Translations under genes and position numbers: made by a program
Notes under the pieces: model-generated
Databases searched by the model: none
Seen by the model: only the letters and a program-made list of their open reading frames with translations
What the model was told of the DNA's origin: nothing
NCBI RefSeq assembly: GCF_029840925.1
Contig: NZ_JAOCDM010000033.1
Span: 1 to 45,585 of the forward strand
Source: Pseudomonas sp. GD03858
GTDB taxonomy: Bacteria > Pseudomonadota > Gammaproteobacteria > Pseudomonadales > Pseudomonadaceae
DNA length: 45,585 nucleotides
Direction: 5' to 3'
Part shown: positions 25,596-33,947 of the stretch, piece by piece
Layout of the letters: each line of letters opens with the position of its first letter
Position numbering within the stretch: position 1 is the first letter of the stretch

Positions 25596-28319
25596 ATGAT
25601 CGAATCCCCCTCAGCAGCCATCGCACTCGCGAGTGCGGCATTGAACGATTTCCCCCAACCCATCCCGCTCGCCCGGCAGGCCCTGTCCGACTGGCTGAAA
25701 ACGCACACCATCGCCCTCGCACCGGACGACATCGACGTCGTGACCCTGCACTACCAGTTCGAGCCACTGGGCGAAGGGCGCAAGCACTACAGGGAGCAAG
25801 CCGTGATCAGCCGTCGCCTCGGGCTGGTGCAGGCCATGCTGAGCAACTGGCAGGGCGAGACGGCCGAGGGCTATGCCGGCCTGCATGTCGGCGACTGGGC
25901 CGGGCTGGCGCCCATGGGGGCTCTGACGCTGGTCGAGCGGCTGCAAGCGCCCGGCCCGCTCGAGAACAGCAGCGGCTACCTGATCTTCAATGGCCTGTAC
26001 CAACGTACCTCGCCGCTACGCCTGGCACCCGACACGCTATTGCCCGCCAGGGCCGAGGACTTCCAGGCGTTCGTCTGGGGCCAGCATTTCAACGAACACT
26101 TCAAGCAAAGCCTGGATAGCTACTGGCGCAACAACCAGGCTGTGTACCAACGCGCCCTGAAGATCGCCATGATCACCGCCTGCAACCGCCAGGTGGCCGC
26201 TGGCAGCCTGTCGCAACCCGCGCAACGGTTGATCTGGCAGGCAGCGGGACTGCTGCCGGACGAATACGAGCACGTTCAACGGCGCATGTTGAATGTGTAC
26301 GGCTATGTCTCCAGCGCCATCGTCTGCCTGAGCGACACACACAGCGGCCTGACCGTGCTCTACATTCCCGGTAACTCGTCGCCGCTGCACGAGTTCGCCA
26401 GTGCCTCGGCGATGAAAACCTGGTTCGCCGTCCAGTGCCGTACGCCTGATCGCCGCCAGGCCCTGCTGAACGCCTTCAACCCGGCCGACCGCCCGGACGG
26501 CCTCGATTACAGCGGCCTGGAAACCGCCTTGACCGGGCTGGCACGGTACCCACAGGCCCATCGCTTCTCGGTCGATCACAGCGGCTTCGCCACCAGTGGC
26601 ATCTGGCGCCCGGACGACATGATCAACTATCGGGCCGACCACTACAGCCCGGTCATTCACGGCGACCTGTTCGTGACCCTGGCCGAGCATATGAAGACCC
26701 GCTCCTATCAGGACGCCGACAATCAGATCACCAGCAACGCTCAGGTCGAGGAAGCTCGCCTGCGCGGTTACGTGCGCAGCAGCCTCAACCTGCTGGCCCC
26801 CATCGCCGTCATTGTCCCGGGGCTGGCGCCATTGCTGGCAGTGGGCGGCCTGCTGGAGTTCGCCATGGGGCTGGAGCAGGTGATCGACGGCAAGACCCTG
26901 GAGGCCAAGGTCCAGGGCGTCCAGGACCAGGTGTTCGGCCTGCTCAATGCCTTGCCCGTCATTCATTCGATGCTGCCCGGCGTACCGAAGGTGTTCGCCT
27001 TCCGGCGTCCCGGCTTCATTCCTGTCCGCGCCTTGCTCGAAGCGCGGGAAGGAGCGCCGAACGAAGTCGAGGGGTTCGAACTGGCCTTTCGCGACGAACA
27101 AACGCTCAGGCCTGTGCCTGGCCATGCCCTGCAATACCTGCTGACACGCGTGGACAGCGCCCTGCAGCATCGTTTCTATGCGTTGATCCATGACGATGGA
27201 GAGCTGACGCAGTCGCAGGTGGAGTATGAGCTCGCCAGCGACAGCTTCATCAGACAAGGGGAAAGCCGTCTGCGCGAGCCACGCCGCTATGTCGTCCCGG
27301 ACGACGGCGGACCGGGGCTGGTCAGGCTCAAGGCGTCTAACCGGCAAGTAACTGACGCTGACCGCACGCGCACCCTCCAGGCACTGGGCATCCACGTCGA
27401 GCTCCCTCTGGACTTCACAGCGCTCGATGCACTCAAGCGCACCGCCATCCCGCGCCATCTGTTCAGCTTGTGGATCGGCGACCAGGTGATCGGGCAACCC
27501 TACCTCGCCGCCATCGCCCACAACGCCAAGATCCTGCAGGGAAGCGCCGTGCCATACCGACTGTACCTCTCGAGCCGGTCCTCCAGTGTCTATGCGCAAA
27601 GTGTGGCGCTGCTCGCGGCACATGCGCCGGGTCTCAGCGTTCTGCCCCTGGAAAAGCAATCCTTCTACCTGGAGTTTCTCGCCAGCCCCTACTTCAGCCA
27701 GTTCAACGCCGCCATCGAGGGCAACGGCGGCGTGGCGACGAACTTCAGCTCGGCCAGCGACATCTTGCGCTATCGCGTCCTCAAGCGCCTGGGCGGCCTG
27801 TACATCGACGCCGACGACATGCTGCACCCGGCAACCAAAGCTGCGCTGAGCGCGCCCGTGGTCTCGCTGCCGCTGGAAACCACGCACGATGGACTGCTGC
27901 TCAGCCCGCCGGTCTCCAATGACCAACTGGGCATGTACATCCAGTACAACACCAGCCTGATCGGCAGCCATCCAGGCAACCCGACGCTGGATGCCATCTC
28001 CGAGGAAATCTTCCAGCGCTTCACACGGGCCAGGACCTTCTACGATCAGCGCCCCGACCACCAGTCCGATCCCCAGGCCTTCCTCGACTATGCCCGGCAG
28101 CTGAACCGGCTGACCGGCCCTGGCGTGCTCAATGACGTGATCGACCGAACACTACCCTGGCTCAAGCAACTGCGCGAAGCCTGCAACCTGATGGTCTCCC
28201 CGGTTATCGACGGCGCACGCCATCTCAGCATCCGGCAGTTGAACCTGCTGTACGACCAGTACCTGCCACTCAACCATGTCGCCGGCACCGGCCACGCGCA
28301 CAGCTGGTACCAGACCTGA
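25596..28319 (+). CDS. DUF6543/TcdA-TcdB-type glycosyltransferase toxin-like protein A
   Basis: A 907-aa protein. The N-terminal part resembles the DUF6543 (dermonecrotic-toxin-like) domain of Pseudomonas: FNGLYQRTSP, AEDFQAFVW and LYIPGNSSPLHEF (255-267). A hydrophobic stretch rich in Leu, Ala and Pro lies at about 395-430. The C-terminal part from about residue 615 fits the TcdA/TcdB glycosyltransferase domain (GT44): LFSLWIGDQ with Trp626, SDILR with Asp722 and Arg725, and GGLYIDADDML with the metal-binding DxD at Asp738/Asp740. The 16-residue spacing Asp722-Asp738 equals Asp270-Asp286 of TcdB. NTSLIGSHPGNPTL and a terminal HSW follow. No signal peptide is seen. Predicted role (inference): a UDP-sugar-using toxin modifying a host protein. 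A tandem paralog follows after 118 bases. Confidence 0.85.
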   Translation: MIESPSAAIALASAALNDFPQPIPLARQALSDWLKTHTIALAPDDIDVVTLHYQFEPLGEGRKHYREQAVISRRLGLVQAMLSNWQGETAEGYAGLHVGDWAGLAPMGALTLVERLQAPGPLENSSGYLIFNGLYQRTSPLRLAPDTLLPARAEDFQAFVWGQHFNEHFKQSLDSYWRNNQAVYQRALKIAMITACNRQVAAGSLSQPAQRLIWQAAGLLPDEYEHVQRRMLNVYGYVSSAIVCLSDTHSGLTVLYIPGNSSPLHEFASASAMKTWFAVQCRTPDRRQALLNAFNPADRPDGLDYSGLETALTGLARYPQAHRFSVDHSGFATSGIWRPDDMINYRADHYSPVIHGDLFVTLAEHMKTRSYQDADNQITSNAQVEEARLRGYVRSSLNLLAPIAVIVPGLAPLLAVGGLLEFAMGLEQVIDGKTLEAKVQGVQDQVFGLLNALPVIHSMLPGVPKVFAFRRPGFIPVRALLEAREGAPNEVEGFELAFRDEQTLRPVPGHALQYLLTRVDSALQHRFYALIHDDGELTQSQVEYELASDSFIRQGESRLREPRRYVVPDDGGPGLVRLKASNRQVTDADRTRTLQALGIHVELPLDFTALDALKRTAIPRHLFSLWIGDQVIGQPYLAAIAHNAKILQGSAVPYRLYLSSRSSSVYAQSVALLAAHAPGLSVLPLEKQSFYLEFLASPYFSQFNAAIEGNGGVATNFSSASDILRYRVLKRLGGLYIDADDMLHPATKAALSAPVVSLPLETTHDGLLLSPPVSNDQLGMYIQYNTSLIGSHPGNPTLDAISEEIFQRFTRARTFYDQRPDHQSDPQAFLDYARQLNRLTGPGVLNDVIDRTLPWLKQLREACNLMVSPVIDGARHLSIRQLNLLYDQYLPLNHVAGTGHAHSWYQT

Positions 28320-28322
28320 GGC

Positions 28323-28361
28323 CGTGGGCCAGGCGGCGCGCCCTGCCCCACTTGGCCCACG
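28323..28361 (+). other. Hairpin between the two toxin-like genes
   Basis: CGTGGGCCA (28323-28331) pairs perfectly with TGGCCCACG (28353-28361); the loop contains a GGCGCGCC palindrome. It starts 3 bases after the first toxin-like stop. There is no T-run, so it may be a weak terminator, an mRNA-stability element or a processing site that sets different levels of the two proteins. Confidence 0.5.
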
Positions 28362-28437
28362 ACAGACTTATGTACCACCGCCCGGTCCACCGGCATGACA
28401 CTTTGGGGCTTTCCACCGCCCTCAAGAGTGCATGTCC

Positions 28438-31164
28438 ATGAACCGACAATCCAACCATGCGAAAGCCAGACGATACCTCAGTGATCACCTGGCGACCTTT
28501 CCACGTCCGGACCAGGAAGCCGCCGAAGCCATCCGCAAGTGGGGCAAGGAGCGGAGCATGGACCTCGATCCCGACAACACCCTGGCGGCCACGCTGCACT
28601 ACCGCTCGGACGGTGCCCACGGCTGGGTCGGTATCGTCGCCGGGCAGCTGACCCTGGCCCAGGCAGTGCTGGGTGACTGGCAAGGCGAATCGGCCAATGA
28701 CGTGATCGGCGACCTGCTCGGCGGCCCCTGGGCCGGCCAGCTACCGGCCTCGGGTATCCGCGTGGTCGCCAGGCTCGATGCCCGCAGCCCCTGGCAACCC
28801 CGCGCCGAAGATGCCATCTTCAATGGCCTGTTCAAGCGCACCACGCCGCAACGCTATGACGCCACCACGCACCTGCCGGTTTCGGCGGAGGACTTCCAGT
28901 CGTTCGTGTGGCACCTGGATTTTCGCGAGCGCTACAAGGCCACGCTGGAAAACTACTGGAAAGATGGCCTGGAACACTATCGCCTGACGGCGAAAACCAG
29001 CTTCATCGCGGCCTGCAACAAGCAGGTCAGCGAAGGCAGCCTGAGCGATACCGGCCGCCGCCTGGCCTGGCAGGCGGCGGGCATCGCCAAGCGCTCGCCG
29101 GGCTATCAGGCGCGGGCGATGAACATCTATGGCTATGCGTCCACCGACCTGGTGCTGATCAGCGAATCCAGCGACGGTCCGGTGCTGTTGTACATTCCCG
29201 GCAACTCATCGCCACTGCACGAGTTCACCGACCGCAAGGCGCTCAGAGCCTGGGTCGGCAGCCAATGCCGCAATACCGACACCCGTGAGGCGCTACGCCG
29301 CCACTTCGCGCTCGCCGACACCCCGGACGGGCTGGATTTCAGCGGCCTGGACACTGCCCTGGAAGGCCTGGGCGTGTACCCGGCGATTCATCGCCTGCCG
29401 CCCAACCGCCCCGGATTCACCACCAATGGGGCATGGCCTGCGCAAATCTATGTCAACTACCGTCCCACCAAGTACAACCCCGCACTCAAAGGCGATCTGT
29501 TCCTGGCCCTGGCCAGACGTCAGCAACAACGCAGCCTCGCCGATGCGGACTTCCTCATCACCAGCAACCGCGACGTGCTCAAGGCCAGGTGGCGTGGCTA
29601 TCTGGTCTCGGCCATCAACATGCTCGCACCAGTGATGTTCGTCCTGCCGGAGCTCGCACCGCTGTTCGCGCTGGCTGGCGCGGCGCAATTCGGCCTCGGG
29701 CTCGACCAGGTGATCAATGGCAAGAACGCCGAGGAGAAGGCCGAAGGCGTATCGAATACCACCTACGGGCTGCTCAATGCTGCCCCGCTGATCGTTGAAG
29801 GGGCGGCCAAGGCGAAAGTGCTGTTCCGCATCAAGAGCGATAACTTCGTGGTACCGAGCCGCATCAACGATCAGTTGGGCTACCCGCTGAGCCCGGTTTC
29901 CCCGCCCCACCTTCCGGACATCGACGTGGCGGAGTTCTTCCACGACTCCGACGCCATCGCGCCACTGCCCGGGGGCGATCCCGCGGTGGCCGGCGCGGTC
30001 GTTCGGGTACCGCGCTACGATGGCGGCCACGACATGCTCACCGCCTCCGTCGGAGGCTACAACGCCGATATGGTGTATGACATGGAGCGCGACGCATTTC
30101 TTTTCGACGCCGATCTCAACGAAGTCGACCCTACGTACTACATCGCACGAGCCGGTCAGCGAGACCTCGATCCCGTGGATCCAGGTACGCGACCGGTCAG
30201 CAACGCCATGCGCGAAAGCAGCCTGCGGGCGATGGGGATCGACCTGAACCTGCCCTTCGAACTGCCGCAGGTGGCCACGGAGGGCTTGCTGCCCATACCC
30301 AAGCGAATCACATGCCTGTGGGTAGGCGATCAAGTCATCGATGCCCGCCTGCTGGAAAACCTCTCCCTGAATGCGCAACGCCTTCAAGGTAGCGCGTACC
30401 AGTTGCGCCTGTACCTCACCAATGCGCTGCCGGCAGTCTATGAAGAGAACGTGCGGCTGCTGGCGGCTTCAGCCCCCGGCCTGAGCGTCCTGCCACTGGA
30501 GGAACAGGCCTTTTTCCAGGCGTTTCGTCAAAGCACCTCGTTCGAACAGTACCAGGCAGCGCTGGACGGCAACGGCGGCGTCGCGCGCAATTACGCTTCA
30601 GCCTCGGATGTGCTGCGCTACCCGATGCTGGCCCACGAGGGTGGCATCTACATGGACATGGACGACACCTTGCTGGCTGCCGCCGATGGCAGCGGTGCGG
30701 TGATCGACACGGTGGATCTGCGTGCCACCCAGGATGGACTGCTGATCCCGCCGCCCATGCGCAACGAAAAGCTGCGCATGAATTGCCAGTTCAACACCAG
30801 CCTGATCGGCAGCCACGCGGGTAATCCGACGCTGGCGGCCATTTCCGAGGAAATGCGCGTTCGCTTTCTGGCGGGAAGGGACTTCTATGACGCCAAGCCA
30901 AGCCTTGCGGATGATCCGGAGGGGTTCTATCGCTATGCCGGCCGCCTCAGCAGGCTCACCGGCCCCGCCTTGCTCACGGACATCATCGACCGTCAGTGGC
31001 CTGCCCTGCGTAACCTGCGCCATGCCGTCAATCTGCTCAGCATCCCGCAGGTCAACGCGCGTCAGTTCATCGATATAGAGGCCCTGGCACAGGCGATCCA
31101 CGATCAACTGCCGCTCAACCGCATTGCCCGCGTGGGTGGTTTTCATTCGTGGGCGCGAACCTGA
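28438..31164 (+). CDS. DUF6543/TcdA-TcdB-type glycosyltransferase toxin-like protein B
   Basis: A 908-aa paralog of the preceding protein with the same layout. Shared N-terminal landmarks are FNGLFKRTTP, AEDFQSFVW and LYIPGNSSPLHEF (251-263); a hydrophobic stretch lies at about 389-428. The GT44-like part has CLWVGDQVID (Trp628), SDVLR (Asp724/Arg727), GGIYMDMDDTLL (DxD at Asp740/Asp742) and NTSLIGSHAGNPTL, and it also ends near HSW. The region between about residues 460 and 610 differs most from protein A. I prefer the ATG at 28438 because AAGAG is 9 bases upstream; an ATG at 28432 is only 3 bases from it. No immunity-like or chaperone-like gene follows; a terminator for the opposing operon lies 30 bases downstream. 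Confidence 0.85.
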   Translation: MNRQSNHAKARRYLSDHLATFPRPDQEAAEAIRKWGKERSMDLDPDNTLAATLHYRSDGAHGWVGIVAGQLTLAQAVLGDWQGESANDVIGDLLGGPWAGQLPASGIRVVARLDARSPWQPRAEDAIFNGLFKRTTPQRYDATTHLPVSAEDFQSFVWHLDFRERYKATLENYWKDGLEHYRLTAKTSFIAACNKQVSEGSLSDTGRRLAWQAAGIAKRSPGYQARAMNIYGYASTDLVLISESSDGPVLLYIPGNSSPLHEFTDRKALRAWVGSQCRNTDTREALRRHFALADTPDGLDFSGLDTALEGLGVYPAIHRLPPNRPGFTTNGAWPAQIYVNYRPTKYNPALKGDLFLALARRQQQRSLADADFLITSNRDVLKARWRGYLVSAINMLAPVMFVLPELAPLFALAGAAQFGLGLDQVINGKNAEEKAEGVSNTTYGLLNAAPLIVEGAAKAKVLFRIKSDNFVVPSRINDQLGYPLSPVSPPHLPDIDVAEFFHDSDAIAPLPGGDPAVAGAVVRVPRYDGGHDMLTASVGGYNADMVYDMERDAFLFDADLNEVDPTYYIARAGQRDLDPVDPGTRPVSNAMRESSLRAMGIDLNLPFELPQVATEGLLPIPKRITCLWVGDQVIDARLLENLSLNAQRLQGSAYQLRLYLTNALPAVYEENVRLLAASAPGLSVLPLEEQAFFQAFRQSTSFEQYQAALDGNGGVARNYASASDVLRYPMLAHEGGIYMDMDDTLLAAADGSGAVIDTVDLRATQDGLLIPPPMRNEKLRMNCQFNTSLIGSHAGNPTLAAISEEMRVRFLAGRDFYDAKPSLADDPEGFYRYAGRLSRLTGPALLTDIIDRQWPALRNLRHAVNLLSIPQVNARQFIDIEALAQAIHDQLPLNRIARVGGFHSWART

Positions 31165-31194
31165 GCCCACCTTGAGAACCGACACAGCCAGATG

Positions 31195-31219
31195 AAAAAG
31201 GCGACCATTCGGTCGCCTT
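31195..31219 (-). terminator. Rho-independent terminator of the chemotaxis operon
   Basis: A perfect 9-base stem, AAGGCGACC (31198-31206) with GGTCGCCTT (31211-31219), and a 4-base loop. On the minus strand it is followed by TTTTT (complement of 31195-31199). It lies 10 bases after the DUF2802 stop and ends the leftward gene series. It may also block read-through from the toxin side, though no T-tract exists on the plus strand. Confidence 0.9.
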
Positions 31220-31228
31220 GCCACGCCT

Positions 31229-31624
31229 TCACTCGCCCCGGTGCAGCTTGCTCATCAGCTGCGCCTCGGCCTGGGTCAAACCGCAGGTCTGGGTCAGCTC
31301 CTCGACGCTGGCGCCCATGCCCACCAGCTTGGCCGCCTGGGTGAAGGTGACGCTGTTCGGATCACGTTGCTCGAGCTGCTGCAGCTTCTCGGGCAGCGGC
31401 GCCACCACCGCGCGCAGCTCGTGGATCGCCTCGCCCATGCGCACGGTACCGTTCTGGTAGTCGTCCAGGCGCTTGGCCAGGTCCTTGATGCGCTGGTCAC
31501 GCAGCGCATCGCCCAGGGCCTGCTGGGCGGCCAGCTCACGCTGGCGCTTGCTGTAGTTGAGGAAGAACCACAGGCTCAGCGCCCAGAGCAGCGCCAGGAA
31601 GATGACAGCAACCTCGAAGATCAA
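31229..31624 (-). CDS. DUF2802 membrane-anchored protein of the chemotaxis operon
   Basis: A 131-aa protein with one N-terminal membrane helix (residues 3-22, FEVAVIFLALLWALSLWFFL), a coiled-coil-like middle (AAQQALGDALRDQRIKDLAK) and a C-terminal helix-turn-helix-like segment (AAKLVGMGASVEELTQTCGL followed by TQAEAQLMSKLHR). This matches DUF2802, found in Pseudomonas and relatives at this same position after cheW. The function is unknown; the C-terminal helices recall DNA-binding or regulatory modules, but the protein is membrane-tethered. It is 1 base from cheW and is the last gene before the terminator. Confidence 0.87.
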   Translation of the reverse strand: MIFEVAVIFLALLWALSLWFFLNYSKRQRELAAQQALGDALRDQRIKDLAKRLDDYQNGTVRMGEAIHELRAVVAPLPEKLQQLEQRDPNSVTFTQAAKLVGMGASVEELTQTCGLTQAEAQLMSKLHRGE

Positions 31625-31625
31625 C

Positions 31626-32105
31626 TCAGATGTTCTCCAGCTCGGACCACTCTTCCTCGGTCATCATCTTGTCCAGCTCGACCAGGATCAGCAGCTCGCC
31701 GTTCTTGTTGCACACGCCCTGGATGAACTTGGCCGACTCTTCGTTGCCGACGTTCGGCGCGGTCTCGATCTCCGACTGGCGCAGGTAGACCACTTCGGCG
31801 ACGCTGTCGACGAGGATGCCGACCACCTGCTTGTCCGCTTCGATGATCACGATACGGGTGTTGTCGGTGACTTCGGTCGGCATCAGGCCGAAGCGCTGGC
31901 GGGTGTCGATCACCGTCACCACGTTGCCGCGCAGGTTGATGATGCCCAGCACGTAGCTGGGGGCGCCCGGAACCGGGGCGATCTCGGTGTAGCGCAGGAC
32001 TTCCTGCACCTGCATCACGTTGATGCCGTAGGACTCGTTGTCCAGACGGAAGGTGACCCACTGCAGGATCGGATCTTCGGAACCTTGTGCAGACGACTTT
32101 TTCAT
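31626..32105 (-). CDS. cheW: Chemotaxis coupling protein CheW
   Basis: A 159-aa single-domain CheW that links receptors to CheA. Seen: ILQWVTFRLDNESYGINVMQ (CheW start), VLRYTEIAPVPGAPSYVLGI, INLRGNVVTVIDTRQRFGL and the C-terminal NKNGELLILVELDKMM. All subdomain landmarks are complete. It lies downstream of parP in the leftward operon, with a 67-base gap containing a small CCGCC-ATT-GGCGG hairpin. Confidence 0.96.
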   Translation of the reverse strand: MKKSSAQGSEDPILQWVTFRLDNESYGINVMQVQEVLRYTEIAPVPGAPSYVLGIINLRGNVVTVIDTRQRFGLMPTEVTDNTRIVIIEADKQVVGILVDSVAEVVYLRQSEIETAPNVGNEESAKFIQGVCNKNGELLILVELDKMMTEEEWSELENI

Positions 32106-32172
32106 TCCCCTAGCCCTCTAAGTCCGCCATTGGCGGTGTGCTCTGTGTGGCCGCGGCAGTAGCGGCGTTGTT

Positions 32173-33081
32173 TCAGTTGTGTTTGGTGTTCAGTTGCTTG
32201 ACGGCGCCGCTGGCGATCAACTCGGCCAGTTCGGCGACATCGAGCAGCGCGCACATGTGTTCGATCACCGTGCCGGCCAGCCACGGCCGTTGGCCGCGTT
32301 GGCTGCGCCACTTGATCTCGGCCGGATCCAGGCGCAGCGAACGGCTGACCTGATGCACGGCCAATCCCCATTCGTAGCCCTGCACGGAAATCACGTACTG
32401 CAGGCCCTGGCGGAAATCGTCGCGGTAGCGGTCCGGCATCACCCAGCGGGCGGTATCCAGCACCTTGAGGTTGCCCGCCTGGCACGTGAGGATGCCCAGG
32501 AACCAGTCCGGCTGGCCGAACAGCGGCGTCAGCTCCTGTCCCGCGAGGCTGTAGATCGAGCCCAGGCACACCAGCGGTACCGCCAGGGTCAGTCCGGCGA
32601 CATCGAACAGCAGGCACTCGAACGGCTCGGCGGCCCATGTCGGACGCCCGTCGACCGTCGCCGGTGGCGTCGGCGCGCCAGGTGCTGGCACATGCAGATC
32701 GACCAGCGGCGCAACGGGCTCGATGGACGGCGTGTCGGTCGCCAGCGCAACGCTGGTATCGACCGCGACTTCGGTTTCTACGACGCTGACGACAGGCGGT
32801 TCCAGAGGCCGCGCAGGCGGCAGAGTGATCGGCAGGACCTGTACCGGTGGTTCGGCAAAAGGCCGCGCAAGCGCTCCATCGGACACGGTCTGGCGCTGCG
32901 CATCGCGCGCCTGTTCCTCACGGACCGCCGCCTCGAATTCGTCGCGCGATTGCTGTTCGATCGGCGGCGCGTCAGGTGCCTCGGGCAGCTCGACGAATTC
33001 GGTCGCCTCCTGCAGCAACCCATCGAGATAGGACTGCAGGGCCATCTGAGGTTTGGAAATAATCTCGCGGGGCTGATTCAT
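32173..33081 (-). CDS. parP: CheW-domain polar array protein ParP
   Basis: A 302-aa protein. The N-terminal half is a Pro/Ala/acidic-rich linker following MNQPREIISKPQMALQSYLD. The C-terminal half is CheW-like (FECLLFDVAGLTLAVPLVCL, WFLGILTCQAGNLKVLDTAR, YVISVQGYEWGLAVHQVSRS). This architecture and the position beside a ParA-type ATPase match ParP, known in Vibrio and Pseudomonas to join CheA-receptor arrays through its array-integration domain and to tether them to the pole with ParC. The start at 33081 overlaps the parC stop by one base (TGATG). Confidence 0.9.
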   Translation of the reverse strand: MNQPREIISKPQMALQSYLDGLLQEATEFVELPEAPDAPPIEQQSRDEFEAAVREEQARDAQRQTVSDGALARPFAEPPVQVLPITLPPARPLEPPVVSVVETEVAVDTSVALATDTPSIEPVAPLVDLHVPAPGAPTPPATVDGRPTWAAEPFECLLFDVAGLTLAVPLVCLGSIYSLAGQELTPLFGQPDWFLGILTCQAGNLKVLDTARWVMPDRYRDDFRQGLQYVISVQGYEWGLAVHQVSRSLRLDPAEIKWRSQRGQRPWLAGTVIEHMCALLDVAELAELIASGAVKQLNTKHN

Positions 33082-33869
33082 CACGCCACCTGCAGCGAAG
33101 CGCGATAGGTGAGCAGGTGCTTGAGCAGCGCCCGGTAGGCCACCACGCCACGGCTCTTGCCGTCGAACTGCGACGGTGTGAGGCCATTGCGGCTGGCATC
33201 GCGCAGACGCGTGTCGACGGGAATGTATCCCTGCCAGACCTGGTCGCCGTAGGTATCGCGCAGCACCTTCAGCGTGCCGAGCGAAGCCTGGGTGCGGCGG
33301 TCGAACAAGGTCGGAACGATCTGGTACGGCAGCGCCTGCTTGCGTGAGCGGTTGATCATGCCCAGGGTGCTGACCATGCGTTCCAGGCCCTTGACCGCGA
33401 GAAACTCTGTCTGCACCGGGATCACCAGTTGCTGGCTGGCGGCCAGGGCGTTGACCATCAGTACGCCCAACAAGGGCGGGCTGTCGATCAAGGCGAAGTC
33501 GAAATCCTGCCACAGCTGCGCCAGACTCTTGGCGATCACCAGGCCCAGGCCGCTCTGACCGGGCGACTGACGCTCCAGCACGGCCAGCGCGGTGCTCGAC
33601 GGCAGCAGCGAGATGCGCTCGTCGCTGGTCGGCAGCAACAGCTGGCCAGGCAAGCCTTCGGGCACCGCGCCCTTGTGCAGGAACAGGTCGTAGCAGCTGT
33701 GCTCCAGCGCGTCGGGATTGTGCCCGAAGTAGCTGGTCATCGAGCCGTGCGGGTCGAGATCGACGACGACCACGCGCTTGCCCGCCTCGGCCAGCAGGCC
33801 AGCGAGGGCGATGGTGGTGGTGGTCTTGCCGACGCCACCCTTTTGATTGGCTACTGCCCAGACTCTCAT
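33081..33869 (-). CDS. parC: ParA-like ATPase ParC for polar chemotaxis-array placement
   Basis: A 262-aa deviant-Walker ATPase. The P-loop is AVANQKGGVGKTTTTIALAG (residues 5-24), followed by VVVVDLDPHGSMTSYFG and FDFALIDSPPLLGVLMVNAL. ParA/MinD-type proteins bind ATP to dimerise. In Vibrio and Pseudomonas, ParC recruits ParP and chemotaxis arrays to the cell pole so each daughter inherits one. The position between motD and parP supports that role rather than DNA partitioning. No centromere-like repeats or ParB gene are nearby. Confidence 0.93.
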   Translation of the reverse strand: MRVWAVANQKGGVGKTTTTIALAGLLAEAGKRVVVVDLDPHGSMTSYFGHNPDALEHSCYDLFLHKGAVPEGLPGQLLLPTSDERISLLPSSTALAVLERQSPGQSGLGLVIAKSLAQLWQDFDFALIDSPPLLGVLMVNALAASQQLVIPVQTEFLAVKGLERMVSTLGMINRSRKQALPYQIVPTLFDRRTQASLGTLKVLRDTYGDQVWQGYIPVDTRLRDASRNGLTPSQFDGKSRGVVAYRALLKHLLTYRASLQVA

Positions 33870-33947
33870 CGTGCGTTGCTTCCTCCCGGGATGGCCGCCT
33901 GCCCTGCCGGGAACGGTGTGAAATTCAATGACGGGGATTTGACGGAA

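Noticed and set aside
26037..28061. Minus-strand open frame of about 670 codons opposite toxin-like gene A
   Set aside because: I considered a hidden antitoxin or antisense gene. The translation has shadow-type composition and no recognisable domain, and the plus-strand frame has clear GT44 and DUF6543 motifs.
25596..31164. Recent mobile island carrying the toxin genes
   Set aside because: No integrase, transposase, tRNA or direct-repeat boundary is visible, and base composition and codon use look like the neighbours by eye. Older acquisition remains possible but is not supported by the sequence here.
33081..33869. Plasmid or chromosome partition ParA gene
   Set aside because: No parB gene or parS-like repeats are adjacent, and the gene lies between motD and a CheW-domain ParP gene, fitting chemotaxis-array placement instead.
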